The notes: generated by a model from the sequence alone, not told the origin. A stretch of 7,693 nucleotides of DNA from CAZXSK01 sp964642855 (GCA_964642855.1 CAZXSK010000101.1:1-7693); one strand, 5' to 3'. Counted from the stretch's first letter, positions 1 to 7,347 are shown. Made by a program: numbers and translations.

Positions 1-475
1 GGATACGACAGCCAATGCTTGAGAGATTTACGAGCATCGTGTGCCACCTCGGCCAAGACGATGCGCAGTTCTGGGGAGGCCCGACAGGCGGCAGGTGGAC
101 AACTCGCCATGCACCAGGATCATCCCCTCCCCTTCCGAAACTGGGCTCGGCTCTGGTCACGCTGCGCCACCTTGATCCCGTCCTGCCTGCACAATCTGGT
201 CATGGGTGCCAGAAGGGACATTGGCAGTTGCTCCAACTCATTGACCGGCCAGGAGCGATCGTGGAGGACTACCTTGCGAAAGGCAACCTTGTACGCATGC
301 GGATGCGGGACGGAACGGTTCTGAGACGGAGATCTGTGGAACATGTTGAACATGGCGGCTATGCAGTTCACGGAAAACGAACGCAAGCAAATGGAATGGC
401 TGCAAGGGATGGAACGCTGCGTTGTTGCCGCTCATTTGTCCATCGCCCTCATCGCGCGGAGGTCTGAGGCGTGGT
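1..475. other. Left flank without a supportable gene
   Basis: I see no convincing gene here. Several frames are open for 60 to 150 codons on both strands, but they overlap each other, none resembles a family I recognise, and none has a good ribosome binding site. The stretch looks less GC-rich than the operon to its right. It contains an 8-base palindrome (aacatgtt, 340-347) and a short GAACATG direct repeat (339-345 and 348-354). It lies downstream of the araC-type gene, so it could be an intergenic spacer or the decayed end of a neighbouring gene. I found no strong hairpin followed by a T run that would terminate the regulator transcript. Confidence 0.5.
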
Positions 476-1348
476 TCAGTCCTTCCGTTGGCGGCGGTAC
501 GCGCCGGGCACCTGGCCGGTGATCTGCTTGAAGGCGGCATAGAAGCGGCTTTGCGAGCCGAACCCGCATGCCAAAGCCACATCGAGGATCGTGCGGTGTG
601 GCTTGCCAAGCAGTTCGCACGCCAGGGTGATGCGTCGCTCCGTCAGGTAGCGTTGCGGGGTGGTGCCCGTGGCCTCGACGAAGAGGGAGTGGAACCGCGA
701 TACCCCGTAGCCACAGGCAGCGGCGAGATCCTCGACACTCAGGTCGCTTCGGGCGACGAAGTCCCGCTTGCTGAGCAGATGCAGGGCCTCGGAAATTTTG
801 TGTGCGGCTTTTGAGCGTCCGGCCTCGGGTGGAGTCTGCGTCAAACGCCTGCCCAACGTCGGGTCATCAGCCAGCATAAGGAGCATCTGCATCGCCCCGG
901 CCTTCAGGGCGCAACGGTGGTGAGGGTGCCCGGGCTGGTTCCAGATCTCGACCATTCCTTCTACGTGTCGGCCCAGACGTCGCCGCGTCCGCTCGCTAAG
1001 CGGCAAGACCGGGCCGTGGGCATCGGTGCAGGCGTCGATCCTTCGAATGAGCGCGACGGCTTCGCGGTCTGCTTCGGCCTGAACGGCCCATGCCCCGATC
1101 CGCAGGCGGACGGTGAGCAGTCGCGCCTGCTGAGTGAACACCTCGCTGGTGGACACCCCGCTGGCCAGCCAGATCCATTGGCCAGGCCTGACGGTGTACC
1201 TCTGCCCGCGCGTGCGGATGGCCATCTTCCCGCTTCGCAGCAGATGCAGCACGGTGGCGGAATGTACGATGTCCCTGCGAACCAACCCCCGGGGGCGGAG
1301 TTGGTTCTCGGCTTCCACCTTGGTCCATGGTTCTGGCGAATTCGGCAT
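476..1348 (-). CDS. AraC-family transcriptional regulator
   Basis: This 290-residue protein is a DNA-binding regulator of the AraC/XylS type. The C-terminal third holds the double helix-turn-helix: the first near residues 203-228 (LSVEDLAAACGYGVSRFHSL) and the second near 253-275 (TILDVALACGFGSQSRFYAA), ending in the family signature PGAYRR at 281-286. Residues 20-90 look like a small cupin-type sensor domain (RTRGQRYTVRPGQWIWLASG, 45-64). A helical linker follows at about 120-195. The length is normal for the family. The ATG at 1348 is chosen because the open frame upstream of it only runs antisense through the sulfatase gene. That start has no Shine-Dalgarno sequence but has a promoter-like hexamer 7 bases away. 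The gene is divergent from the sulfatase operon, the usual arrangement for a local regulator, so it probably controls that operon in response to a sugar. The effector cannot be read from the sequence. Confidence 0.93.
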   Translation of the reverse strand: MPNSPEPWTKVEAENQLRPRGLVRRDIVHSATVLHLLRSGKMAIRTRGQRYTVRPGQWIWLASGVSTSEVFTQQARLLTVRLRIGAWAVQAEADREAVALIRRIDACTDAHGPVLPLSERTRRRLGRHVEGMVEIWNQPGHPHHRCALKAGAMQMLLMLADDPTLGRRLTQTPPEAGRSKAAHKISEALHLLSKRDFVARSDLSVEDLAAACGYGVSRFHSLFVEATGTTPQRYLTERRITLACELLGKPHRTILDVALACGFGSQSRFYAAFKQITGQVPGAYRRQRKD

Positions 1349-1355
1349 AGATTGC

Positions 1356-1383
1356 AGAATACAGGAAACGCGTCGGGAGTAAA
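1356..1383 (-). promoter_or_regulatory. Candidate promoter of the araC-type gene
   Basis: Read on the minus strand, TTTACT (1383-1378) and TATTCT (1361-1356) are separated by 16 bases. Each matches a sigma-70 box at four of six positions. The -10-like hexamer ends 7 bases before the ATG at 1348, so transcription would begin at or one base before the start codon. This fits a leaderless message and the absence of a ribosome binding site. The call rests on weak motif matches only. Confidence 0.35.
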
Positions 1384-1389
1384 TGGGAG
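1375..1389. promoter_or_regulatory. Candidate regulator-binding direct repeat in the divergent gap
   Basis: GGGAG occurs at 1375-1379 and again at 1385-1389, exactly one helical turn apart, in the middle of the 75-base divergent gap. AraC-family proteins insert two helix-turn-helix units into successive major grooves about 10 bp apart, so a same-face repeat near both promoters is a reasonable binding site for the adjacent regulator. The repeat is only five bases long and could be chance. Confidence 0.25.
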
Positions 1390-1407
1390 GTTTGCTGTCC
1401 GCAGCGG

Positions 1408-1416
1408 TGGTATCTT
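1408..1416 (+). promoter_or_regulatory. Candidate extended -10 promoter of the sulfatase operon
   Basis: TGGTATCTT fits the extended -10 pattern (TG, one base, then a TATNNT hexamer), which can work without a good -35 box. I see no good -35 at normal spacing. The hexamer ends at 1416, 7 bases before the ATG at 1424, so the predicted transcription start falls at about 1423-1424 and the operon message would be leaderless. There is no Shine-Dalgarno sequence at suitable distance before this ATG, which agrees. Confidence 0.35.
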
Positions 1417-1423
1417 TTCGGGA

Positions 1424-2824
1424 ATGAGCGAGCAACCGAACATCCTGGTGTTCTTCACCGATCAGCAACGGGCCGACTCGATCGGCTGCTACGGTCAGCC
1501 AATGCAGACCACGCCGAACCTCGATCGAATGGCCGGGCGAGGCCTCCGGTGCACCCGCGCCTTCACGCCGAACCCGGTTTGCGGGCCGGCGCGGGCGTCG
1601 CTTCAGACCGGGCGATACCCCTCCGTCACCGGCAACCACGTCAACAACGTCCATCTGCCCGAGGATGCCGACACCGTGGCCAGGCGACTGTCTGCCGCCG
1701 GGTACGCAACGGGTTACCTGGGCAAGTGGCATCTGGCCTCGACAGGCAAGGACGGACCCGACTGCTTCCGCACCTCGGCGATTCCGCCCCGGCGTCGCGG
1801 CGGGTTCGCCGACTACTGGCTGGCAGCCGACGCGCTGGAATGGACCAGCCACGGCTACGGCGGCTACCTGTTCGACTCTCAAGGCCGGCGCGTGGAGTTC
1901 GACGAGAACACCTACCGCGTCGATTTCATGACCGACCGGCTGCTGGAGGCGATCGAGGGCTTCGCCTCCGAAGACAGGCCGTTCTACATGATGGCGTCTT
2001 ACCTGGAGCCGCACCACCAGAACGACCACGACGCCTACGAAGGCCCGCGCGGCCTGTCCGAACGCTTCGAGGATGCCCCGCTTCCGGAAGACCTCGCCGC
2101 CCTGGAGGGCAACTGCCAACGTCATTACACCAACTACCTCGCCTGCGTTGCCAGCCTGGACATGGCCCTGGGTCGGGTGCTGGCGAAGCTGGAGGACCTC
2201 GGTATCGCCGAGAACACGCTGGTGATCTTCACATCGGATCATGGCTGCCATTTCGCGACGCGCAACGGCGAGTACAAGCGATCCTGTCATGACGCCTCGG
2301 TCCATATCCCGCTGGTCGCCTGCGGGCCGGGCTTCCGGCAAGGCGAATCCGACGATATCGTCTCCCTCCTGGACGTACCTGCCACCATCCTTCGTGCTGC
2401 GGGGGTTGACATTCCGGCCGACTGGCAAGGCCGCCCGCTGCAGGAACTGGGCGCCGACGATTGGCGTGACGCCCACCTCACGCAGATCAGCGAATCGCAG
2501 GTGGGTCGATCGCTGCGGACCGATCGCTGGACCTACAGCGTCCGCCTGCCGGGCAGGCCCTGGCGGAAAGCGAAACAACCGCCACCCATGCGGGCAGATA
2601 CCTATGTGGAGGACTTCCTTTACGACAACGATGCCGACCCCCACCAGCTGAGCAACCTGGCCGTCGACCCCGACCATGCCGGCGTGCGGGCCCAGCTCCG
2701 CCGAAAGCTGCAGGCCGAGATGATCCGCATCGGTGAGCCACCCGCCGAGATCGTCCCGGCACCCGGAGAAGGCCCGAGCCTTCACATATCCGGGGCCGCC
2801 GCCTCGGCAGAGGCAGATACATGA
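1424..2824 (+). CDS. Formylglycine-dependent sulfatase A (S1 family)
   Basis: This 466-residue hydrolase should remove sulfate esters from a sugar, acting in the cytoplasm because it has no signal peptide. It opens with the S1 sulfatase strand NILVFFTDQQR (6-16). D13 and Q14 there should bind the calcium. The active-site signature is C53-G-P-A-R57, followed by SLQTGR; C53 would be oxidised to formylglycine. GKWH (100-103) supplies the usual catalytic Lys and His, EPHHQND starts at 195, and TSDHG (270-274) gives metal ligand D272 and neighbouring H273. After that, the usual DMLGDHG stretch is replaced by CHFATRNGEYKRSCHD (275-290), the variant of one S1 subgroup; K285 and H289 may face the substrate. 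The C-terminal subdomain has the common YDNDADPHQLSNLA region (400-413). The ATG at 1424 is used because no in-frame start just upstream is better and the motif-bearing strand begins five residues later. Automated annotation might call it heparan N-sulfatase or arylsulfatase; the substrate is not determined. Confidence 0.93.
   Translation: MSEQPNILVFFTDQQRADSIGCYGQPMQTTPNLDRMAGRGLRCTRAFTPNPVCGPARASLQTGRYPSVTGNHVNNVHLPEDADTVARRLSAAGYATGYLGKWHLASTGKDGPDCFRTSAIPPRRRGGFADYWLAADALEWTSHGYGGYLFDSQGRRVEFDENTYRVDFMTDRLLEAIEGFASEDRPFYMMASYLEPHHQNDHDAYEGPRGLSERFEDAPLPEDLAALEGNCQRHYTNYLACVASLDMALGRVLAKLEDLGIAENTLVIFTSDHGCHFATRNGEYKRSCHDASVHIPLVACGPGFRQGESDDIVSLLDVPATILRAAGVDIPADWQGRPLQELGADDWRDAHLTQISESQVGRSLRTDRWTYSVRLPGRPWRKAKQPPPMRADTYVEDFLYDNDADPHQLSNLAVDPDHAGVRAQLRRKLQAEMIRIGEPPAEIVPAPGEGPSLHISGAAASAEADT
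2809..2813 (+). promoter_or_regulatory. Ribosome binding site for the GH67-like gene
   Basis: AGAGG ends 7 bases before the ATG at 2821, inside the end of the sulfatase A gene. It supports the ATG in the 4-base overlap as the true start. Confidence 0.55.
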
Positions 2825-4386
2825 ACTACCGGTCCATCTCCAGCCATCGGGGTTGTCCCGACCCCCGGGTGATCGACCTCGCCGCCCGGCTGGGCTTCAA
2901 CGACGTGTGCTTCCAGGTCGAGGGCGACCAGGGTCTCATGCTCGCCGAGCTTCGCGACCGCGCGGACCGGTCCGGCCTCTTTCAGCGCATCAAGGGCCAT
3001 GGGATGACCGTCAGCCTCTGGGTGCACGAGTTCGAGGATCTCGACCCGGCCTGGGGCGAACCGGCGGTGGACAATGAGTGTCTCTGGGCCGGCCTGCGGA
3101 CGCGGTATGACGCCCTGCTGGGCGAGCAGTTTCCCGAAGTGGACGTCCTCGTGCTGACGGTCGTCGAGTCGACGGTTCGCTGCACCGACCCGGCGATGCT
3201 GGAGACACTCGTGTTGCTCCTGCGCGAAGCGTGCATGTCTCACGGCAGGCAGTTGATGGTCCGCAGCTTCGTCTGGACCCTGGAGGAGTTCCACGGCGTG
3301 CGGGAAGCGATCGGCCGGCTGCCCGACGATGTATGGGTGATGACCAAGTACGTCCCGCAGGACTGGCATCGGGGGGACATTCACGACCCGCTGATCGGAC
3401 AGATCGGCCGGAAGGATCAGATCATCGAACTCGATATCGCCGGGGAGTATTTCCGAGGCGACTACCTCGCCCACTGCTTCGCCGACGAACTGCAAGGCCG
3501 GTTCGCGTACTGGCGAGAGCAGGGAGTCGCCGGGCTCAGCGTGCGGGTCGACCGGGGCTGGCGGCCCTGGGTGCACCACGAGAACGTATTGCACGAGGTG
3601 CAGGAGTCGAACCTGTGGTGCCTGGGGTACTGGGCGACCGGGCGATGCGATGACGTGGAGACGCCCCTGCGTGATTGGGCAGCCGAGCGGTTCGGGGAGT
3701 CGGTAGCTGAAGAAGTCGGCCAGATCGCGCGTCTGTGCGACCCGGTGGTGAAAGAGGCGCTGACCGTCTGCGGCGAACCGCTGGGCGACACGCGGCGCCT
3801 CATGCCTGCCCAGCGAAGCATGCTCCCGCCGAGGGAAGACCCCGCCACAATCTACCAGCCGGCCAGGGCGGAGAATCACGCAGACCCGTTCTGCCGGTGG
3901 TTGGCGCTGTGGCGATGGCAGCCGGAGTTGAGGCCCCGCTACGAACGACTGCGAGCGGGAGACACAGAACTGGCCCGACAGAAAGCCGGCGACGTCGCCC
4001 GCGCCCTCGTCCAGGCCGAGGACGCGCTGGCAGAACTCGATGCCATCGACAGCCGCCTGGACACCGGCGCCGTGGGGTTCCTGCGGTTCAAGCTCGAAGA
4101 GAACCGCCATCATCTCCTGCTGATGGGCCATGCCGCCCAGGCCTGGCTGGCCTGCCTGCATCTGCCGCAAGTGCCCGCGTCGCAGCGATCGGCCGTCGAG
4201 GGACGCATCGAAGAGCACCTGCAGGCGATGCACGCCGAATGGGCTGCCCACCGTCACGAGTCGGCTGTCGTCGTCTGGCCGGCTGGTTGGACCCGACAAC
4301 TCAAGCGGTGCGAGTATCTCGACGTGCCAGGCTTCGTCCGCGAGATGAGACGATACGCCTGCCTCGACAAGGAGAGCGAACGATGA
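2821..4386 (+). CDS. GH67 (alpha-glucuronidase)-like TIM-barrel protein
   Basis: This 521-residue protein looks like a distant relative of GH67 alpha-glucuronidases, which cut alpha-linked (4-O-methyl)glucuronate from oligosaccharides inside the cell. Residues 1 to about 300 alternate strands and helices as in a TIM barrel, and about 330-490 is helical, like the GH67 C-terminal domain. The separate GH67 N-terminal domain is missing (GH67 enzymes are near 700 residues). By eye I align VVES (114-117) with the acid motif KANSEG, placing E116 at the general acid; VRSFVW (147-152) with WRAFVY; K176-Y-V-P-Q-D181 with KNGPID; and ELDIAGEY (203-210) with EFQITQEY, placing E209 at the second base. The D181-E209 spacing of 28 equals that remembered for the Cellvibrio enzyme. 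VDRGWRPW (243-250) resembles the conserved stretch after the barrel. The Lys four residues before the acid is Leu112 here, so the substrate may differ. There is no signal peptide. The family alignment is from memory; a different GH clan member is possible. Confidence 0.7.
   Translation: MNYRSISSHRGCPDPRVIDLAARLGFNDVCFQVEGDQGLMLAELRDRADRSGLFQRIKGHGMTVSLWVHEFEDLDPAWGEPAVDNECLWAGLRTRYDALLGEQFPEVDVLVLTVVESTVRCTDPAMLETLVLLLREACMSHGRQLMVRSFVWTLEEFHGVREAIGRLPDDVWVMTKYVPQDWHRGDIHDPLIGQIGRKDQIIELDIAGEYFRGDYLAHCFADELQGRFAYWREQGVAGLSVRVDRGWRPWVHHENVLHEVQESNLWCLGYWATGRCDDVETPLRDWAAERFGESVAEEVGQIARLCDPVVKEALTVCGEPLGDTRRLMPAQRSMLPPREDPATIYQPARAENHADPFCRWLALWRWQPELRPRYERLRAGDTELARQKAGDVARALVQAEDALAELDAIDSRLDTGAVGFLRFKLEENRHHLLLMGHAAQAWLACLHLPQVPASQRSAVEGRIEEHLQAMHAEWAAHRHESAVVVWPAGWTRQLKRCEYLDVPGFVREMRRYACLDKESER
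4369..4374 (+). promoter_or_regulatory. Ribosome binding site for sulfatase B
   Basis: AAGGAG ends 8 bases before the ATG at 4383. It is the best Shine-Dalgarno sequence in the window and fixes the sulfatase B start at the overlapping ATGA, although the frame stays open far upstream. Confidence 0.65.
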
Positions 4387-5852
4387 GCGATCGGCCGAAC
4401 ATCCTGATGATCTGCCTCGACCAGATGAACCAGAACTGGTTCAGCCTGCACGGCCATCCGTTGGTGCGCACGCCGCACATGGACTCGATCGGCGGACGGG
4501 GCGTGAGCTTCCGCCGGGCCCGCAGCGAATGCCCGACGTGCATCCCCGCTCGACAGACGATCATGACGGGGCGCGACCCGTGGGGCATCAATATGTTCTG
4601 CAATGAACCTCGCCAGCCCTTCCCCGCCGATGCGCCCAAGCTGGCGGAGATGCTGACGACAGCCGGCTACCAGACGCACGCAATTGGCAAGATGCACTGC
4701 TACCCCTCCCGCGATCGCCTGGGCTTCTGTGAAGTCGAGAACGACGAAGAGTACCGCCTCGACGAGAACGGTCAGCCTCATGACTACGAGCGCTACCTTC
4801 GCGACCACGGCTTGGCGCATCGGATGACCAGTCACGGCATCGGGCCGAACCAGTACGGCTGGCGGCTCGACAGCATCCCCGAAGAGCACAGCCCGACGCA
4901 CTGGGTGGCCGACCGCGCGTGCAACTTCCTGGAGCGACGCGACAGGCAGCGGCCGTTCTTCCTGTACGCCAGCTTCCGCCAGCCCCATCCGCCGTTCGTG
5001 GTTCAGCCGCAGTACTGGGAAATGTATCGCGACGCGGACGTACCCCATCCCGCTTACGGCGACTGGTGCGAGAGCAAGCAGCCCGACCACTGGAGACGCC
5101 TGCATCTCAAGCATCGCACCCACCTCTGGTGGGACCATCCCGACGAGATCCCCAACAACATCCGCGCCTACGCGGCGATGGTCAGCCATATCGATTCGAT
5201 GGTCGGCATGATCCTGGGCGGCCTGAAGGAACACAAGGTCGATCGGAACACCTGGGTGCTGCTGATCGCCGACCACGGCGAGATGCTCTTCGACCACAAA
5301 GGCTTCGCCAAGGCCACGCCGTTCTCGGGCAGCTCGCTCGTACCGTTCTTCGTCAAGCCGCCCGTGCACGAAATCATGGGTACGGATCGCCAACCCTCCC
5401 TGCCGCGGATCGACACGACCCAGCAGGTCGGCCTCCAGGATGTCATGCCGACCGTCCTGGATATCGCCGGGCTCGACCGCCCCGAAGGCGTCGACGGACG
5501 TAGCGTGCTGCCCTTCCTTGCCAATCGCCAAGACCGGATCCGTGACTACCTGCCCACCGTGTTCAACCAGAACTTCGGCATCAGCGACGGCCGGTTCAAC
5601 TACTGCTGGTTCGGCGATACGGGTTACGAGATGCTTTTCGACCTGGATACCGACCCGCGCGAGCGCAACGACCTGTCCGAGTTGCCCGAACACCGGCGGA
5701 CGCGCGACCGCATGCGATCCGCCCTGCGCGATCACCTGGCCGGACACGACGATCCGCACGTGGTGGACGGCGAACTGACCGTTCGGCCGCCGAAATGGCC
5801 CGTCGAGGACAGCCGCTTCGGCGACAAGGGCATGCACCGGGGGCGAGCATGA
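4383..5852 (+). CDS. Formylglycine-dependent sulfatase B (S1 family)
   Basis: This 489-residue S1 sulfatase lacks a signal peptide. The first strand NILMICLDQ (6-14) gives calcium ligands D13 and Q14. The active site is C53-I-P-A-R57 followed by QTIMTGR, with C53 the residue converted to formylglycine; the nearby C50 does not itself start a C-X-P-X-R motif. GKMH (102-105) supplies K103 and H105, SFRQPHPPF (197-205) is the substrate-side loop, and DHGEMLFDHKGFAKATPF (297-314) holds metal ligand D297, with H298 beside it and K310. The C-terminal subdomain ends in FDLDTDPRERNDLSELPEHR. It diverges clearly from its two neighbours: the usual DQQR and CYG motifs after the first strand are replaced by DQMNQNWFSLHG, which points to a different S1 subfamily and substrate. 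The frame is open from 3735, but the earlier part is a shadow of the GH67-like gene, and the ATG at 4383 has a strong ribosome binding site. Substrate unknown. Confidence 0.93.
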   Translation: MSDRPNILMICLDQMNQNWFSLHGHPLVRTPHMDSIGGRGVSFRRARSECPTCIPARQTIMTGRDPWGINMFCNEPRQPFPADAPKLAEMLTTAGYQTHAIGKMHCYPSRDRLGFCEVENDEEYRLDENGQPHDYERYLRDHGLAHRMTSHGIGPNQYGWRLDSIPEEHSPTHWVADRACNFLERRDRQRPFFLYASFRQPHPPFVVQPQYWEMYRDADVPHPAYGDWCESKQPDHWRRLHLKHRTHLWWDHPDEIPNNIRAYAAMVSHIDSMVGMILGGLKEHKVDRNTWVLLIADHGEMLFDHKGFAKATPFSGSSLVPFFVKPPVHEIMGTDRQPSLPRIDTTQQVGLQDVMPTVLDIAGLDRPEGVDGRSVLPFLANRQDRIRDYLPTVFNQNFGISDGRFNYCWFGDTGYEMLFDLDTDPRERNDLSELPEHRRTRDRMRSALRDHLAGHDDPHVVDGELTVRPPKWPVEDSRFGDKGMHRGRA

Positions 5853-7330
5853 CACCACGAAATGTCCTGTTCATCTGCACGGATCAGCAGCGGAAGGATT
5901 CGCTCGGCTGCTACGGACATCCCTCGGCGGCGACACCGAATCTCGACGCCCTGGCAGCCGGTGGACTGCGGTGCGAGGGCAACATTGTGGCCAATCCCAT
6001 CTGCATGCCCAATCGTATGTCGATGCTGACGGGACAGTATCCGCGCAACCACGGACAGTGGACCAACGGCCTGCTGCTGGACCCGCTGCCCCTGACGCTG
6101 CCCGAGCACCTGCGCCGGCAAGGCTGGCGGACCGCGAGCATCGGCAAGATTCATCTCACCCCCACCGGATGCGACGACGACCGCAGCTACGAATCCCGTC
6201 AGCGGTGGCGCCGCATCACCGAAGACCCGACCTCCGGCGGCGCGTACGCCCACCTCGGGCCTTACGCCGGGTTTGAGCACGTCGAGCTCACCATCGGGCA
6301 CGGCGGCGCATTGAACGCCCACTACGAGCAGTGGTATCGGGATCGCGGGGGCACGGATGAGATGTTGATGGTCTGCAAGGACGAGGGTGTGCCCGAACGT
6401 CCCGGGGTGCGGGACCTGCCCGTGGCGCTGCACCATACCACGTTCGTCGCCGAGCGCGCCGAGGCCCTGCTGGAGCGAATGGCCGGATGCGACGCACCGT
6501 TCTTCGCCCACGTGAGTTTCCCCGATCCTCACCACCCGTTCGATCCGCCGCGCGAGGCAGCCGAGAAGGTCGATCCCGCAGCGGAACCCGAACCGATCGG
6601 AAGCGCCGAAGACCTCGCCGGCAGGCCGCCGCATTACGAAGCCGTCCATCGAGGCGGCTGGGGACGACGAGGGTTTCGCGAACCCAGGTATCCCGAAGGT
6701 TTCCAGCCCGAGCACGCGCGGATCATCCGCGCAAGAACCACAGCCATGGTGAATATGATCGACCAGGGCGTCGGACGCATCCTCGACACGCTGCAACGCA
6801 CCGGCCTGAAGGACTCCACGCTGGTCGTGTTCACCAGCGACCACGGCGATATGCTGGGCGATCACGGCATGGTCAAGAAGGGCCCGTTCAGTTTCCGGCA
6901 ACTGCTCAATACGCCGCTGATCGTCCATGGGCCGGGAGTCGCTGTGGGTGTTTCGCAGCGGCTGATCTCCGATGTCGACCTGGCGCCGACGCTCTGCGAA
7001 GCACTGGGAGCAGAGCCCATGCCTTTTGCAGATGGCAGGAGCGTGTGGGATCATCTGCAGAACCCCGAACTGCCCGCCCGCGACGAGGCGCTCCTCGAGT
7101 ACCGCACCGGCTTCAACGATTACGCCTGCGCGATGCACGTGACCGAAGAGACCACTTACGTCCGTTACCAGGACGGCCAGGAGGAACTCAACGACCTGGC
7201 CGCGGACCCACAGGAGCGCTGCAACCACGCCTCGGACCAGCCCGAGCGATGTGCCGAGCTCCGCGCCCGCCTGCTGGACGTGTTGCTCTCTACCCAGGCC
7301 CGCGGCCCCGAACAGATCAGTCACGCCTGA
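5849..7330 (+). CDS. Formylglycine-dependent sulfatase C (S1 family)
   Basis: This 493-residue S1 sulfatase also lacks a signal peptide. NVLFICTDQQRKDSLGCYG (5-23) is the classic N-terminal strand, with D12 and Q13 as metal ligands. The active site is C52-M-P-N-R56 followed by MSMLTGQYP; Asn in the fourth position is allowed in C-X-P-X-R but differs from the Ala in sulfatases A and B. GKIHL (99-103) gives K100 and H102, FPDPHHPFDPP begins at about 224, and TSDHGDMLGDHGMVKKGPF (329-347) has D331, H332 and a Lys pair at 343-344. LNDLAADPQERCNHAS near the C-terminus is the usual closing region. A long segment between the FPDPHHPF loop and the DHG region (roughly 236-295) carries GGWGRRGF and probably forms a lid over the substrate. 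The start overlaps the sulfatase B stop by ATGA; the preceding GGGGGCGAG is only a weak ribosome binding site, so translational coupling is likely. Substrate unknown; phosphodiesterase-like S1 relatives cannot be excluded. Confidence 0.93.
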   Translation: MTPRNVLFICTDQQRKDSLGCYGHPSAATPNLDALAAGGLRCEGNIVANPICMPNRMSMLTGQYPRNHGQWTNGLLLDPLPLTLPEHLRRQGWRTASIGKIHLTPTGCDDDRSYESRQRWRRITEDPTSGGAYAHLGPYAGFEHVELTIGHGGALNAHYEQWYRDRGGTDEMLMVCKDEGVPERPGVRDLPVALHHTTFVAERAEALLERMAGCDAPFFAHVSFPDPHHPFDPPREAAEKVDPAAEPEPIGSAEDLAGRPPHYEAVHRGGWGRRGFREPRYPEGFQPEHARIIRARTTAMVNMIDQGVGRILDTLQRTGLKDSTLVVFTSDHGDMLGDHGMVKKGPFSFRQLLNTPLIVHGPGVAVGVSQRLISDVDLAPTLCEALGAEPMPFADGRSVWDHLQNPELPARDEALLEYRTGFNDYACAMHVTEETTYVRYQDGQEELNDLAADPQERCNHASDQPERCAELRARLLDVLLSTQARGPEQISHA

Positions 7331-7337
7331 GACCCTT

Positions 7338-7342
7338 GGGAG
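7338..7342 (+). promoter_or_regulatory. Ribosome binding site for the last, partial gene
   Basis: GGGAG sits 5 bases before the ATG at 7348, in the 17-base gap after the sulfatase C stop. It decides the start of the truncated gene that follows and shows it is translated independently rather than by stop/start overlap. Confidence 0.55.
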
Positions 7343-7347
7343 ACCCC

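Noticed and set aside
410..425. Possible terminator hairpin (AACG...CGTT) downstream of the regulator
   Set aside because: The stem is only four pairs with no following T run, so it is unlikely to terminate transcription.
343..522. A 59-codon plus-strand frame with a short hydrophobic stretch
   Set aside because: No ribosome binding site, no recognised family, and its end overlaps the regulator antisense; too weak to call a gene.
917..1423. N-terminal extension of sulfatase A across the regulator gene
   Set aside because: It is antisense to the AraC coding region and the divergent gap and resembles no signal peptide or domain. The canonical sulfatase strand starts at residue 6 of the shorter product.
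476..2785. A 769-codon minus-strand frame that would extend the regulator through the sulfatase A gene
   Set aside because: Only the last 290 residues look like a protein family (AraC). The upstream part is the antisense of a clear sulfatase and has no recognisable domain; the ATG at 1348 gives a normal family length.
3735..4382. N-terminal extension of sulfatase B by 216 codons
   Set aside because: The extra part is an Arg/Pro-rich shadow of the GH67-like gene in another frame. The sulfatase fold begins right after the ATG at 4383, which has AAGGAG 8 bases upstream.
2782..7324. Long minus-strand frames of 505 to 534 codons opposite the GH67-like and sulfatase B and C genes
   Set aside because: They mirror the plus-strand genes, as is common in GC-rich DNA with few TTA, CTA and TCA codons. 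Their translations are rich in Val, Gly, Ala and Arg without motifs, while the plus strand has catalytic motifs, overlaps and ribosome binding sites.
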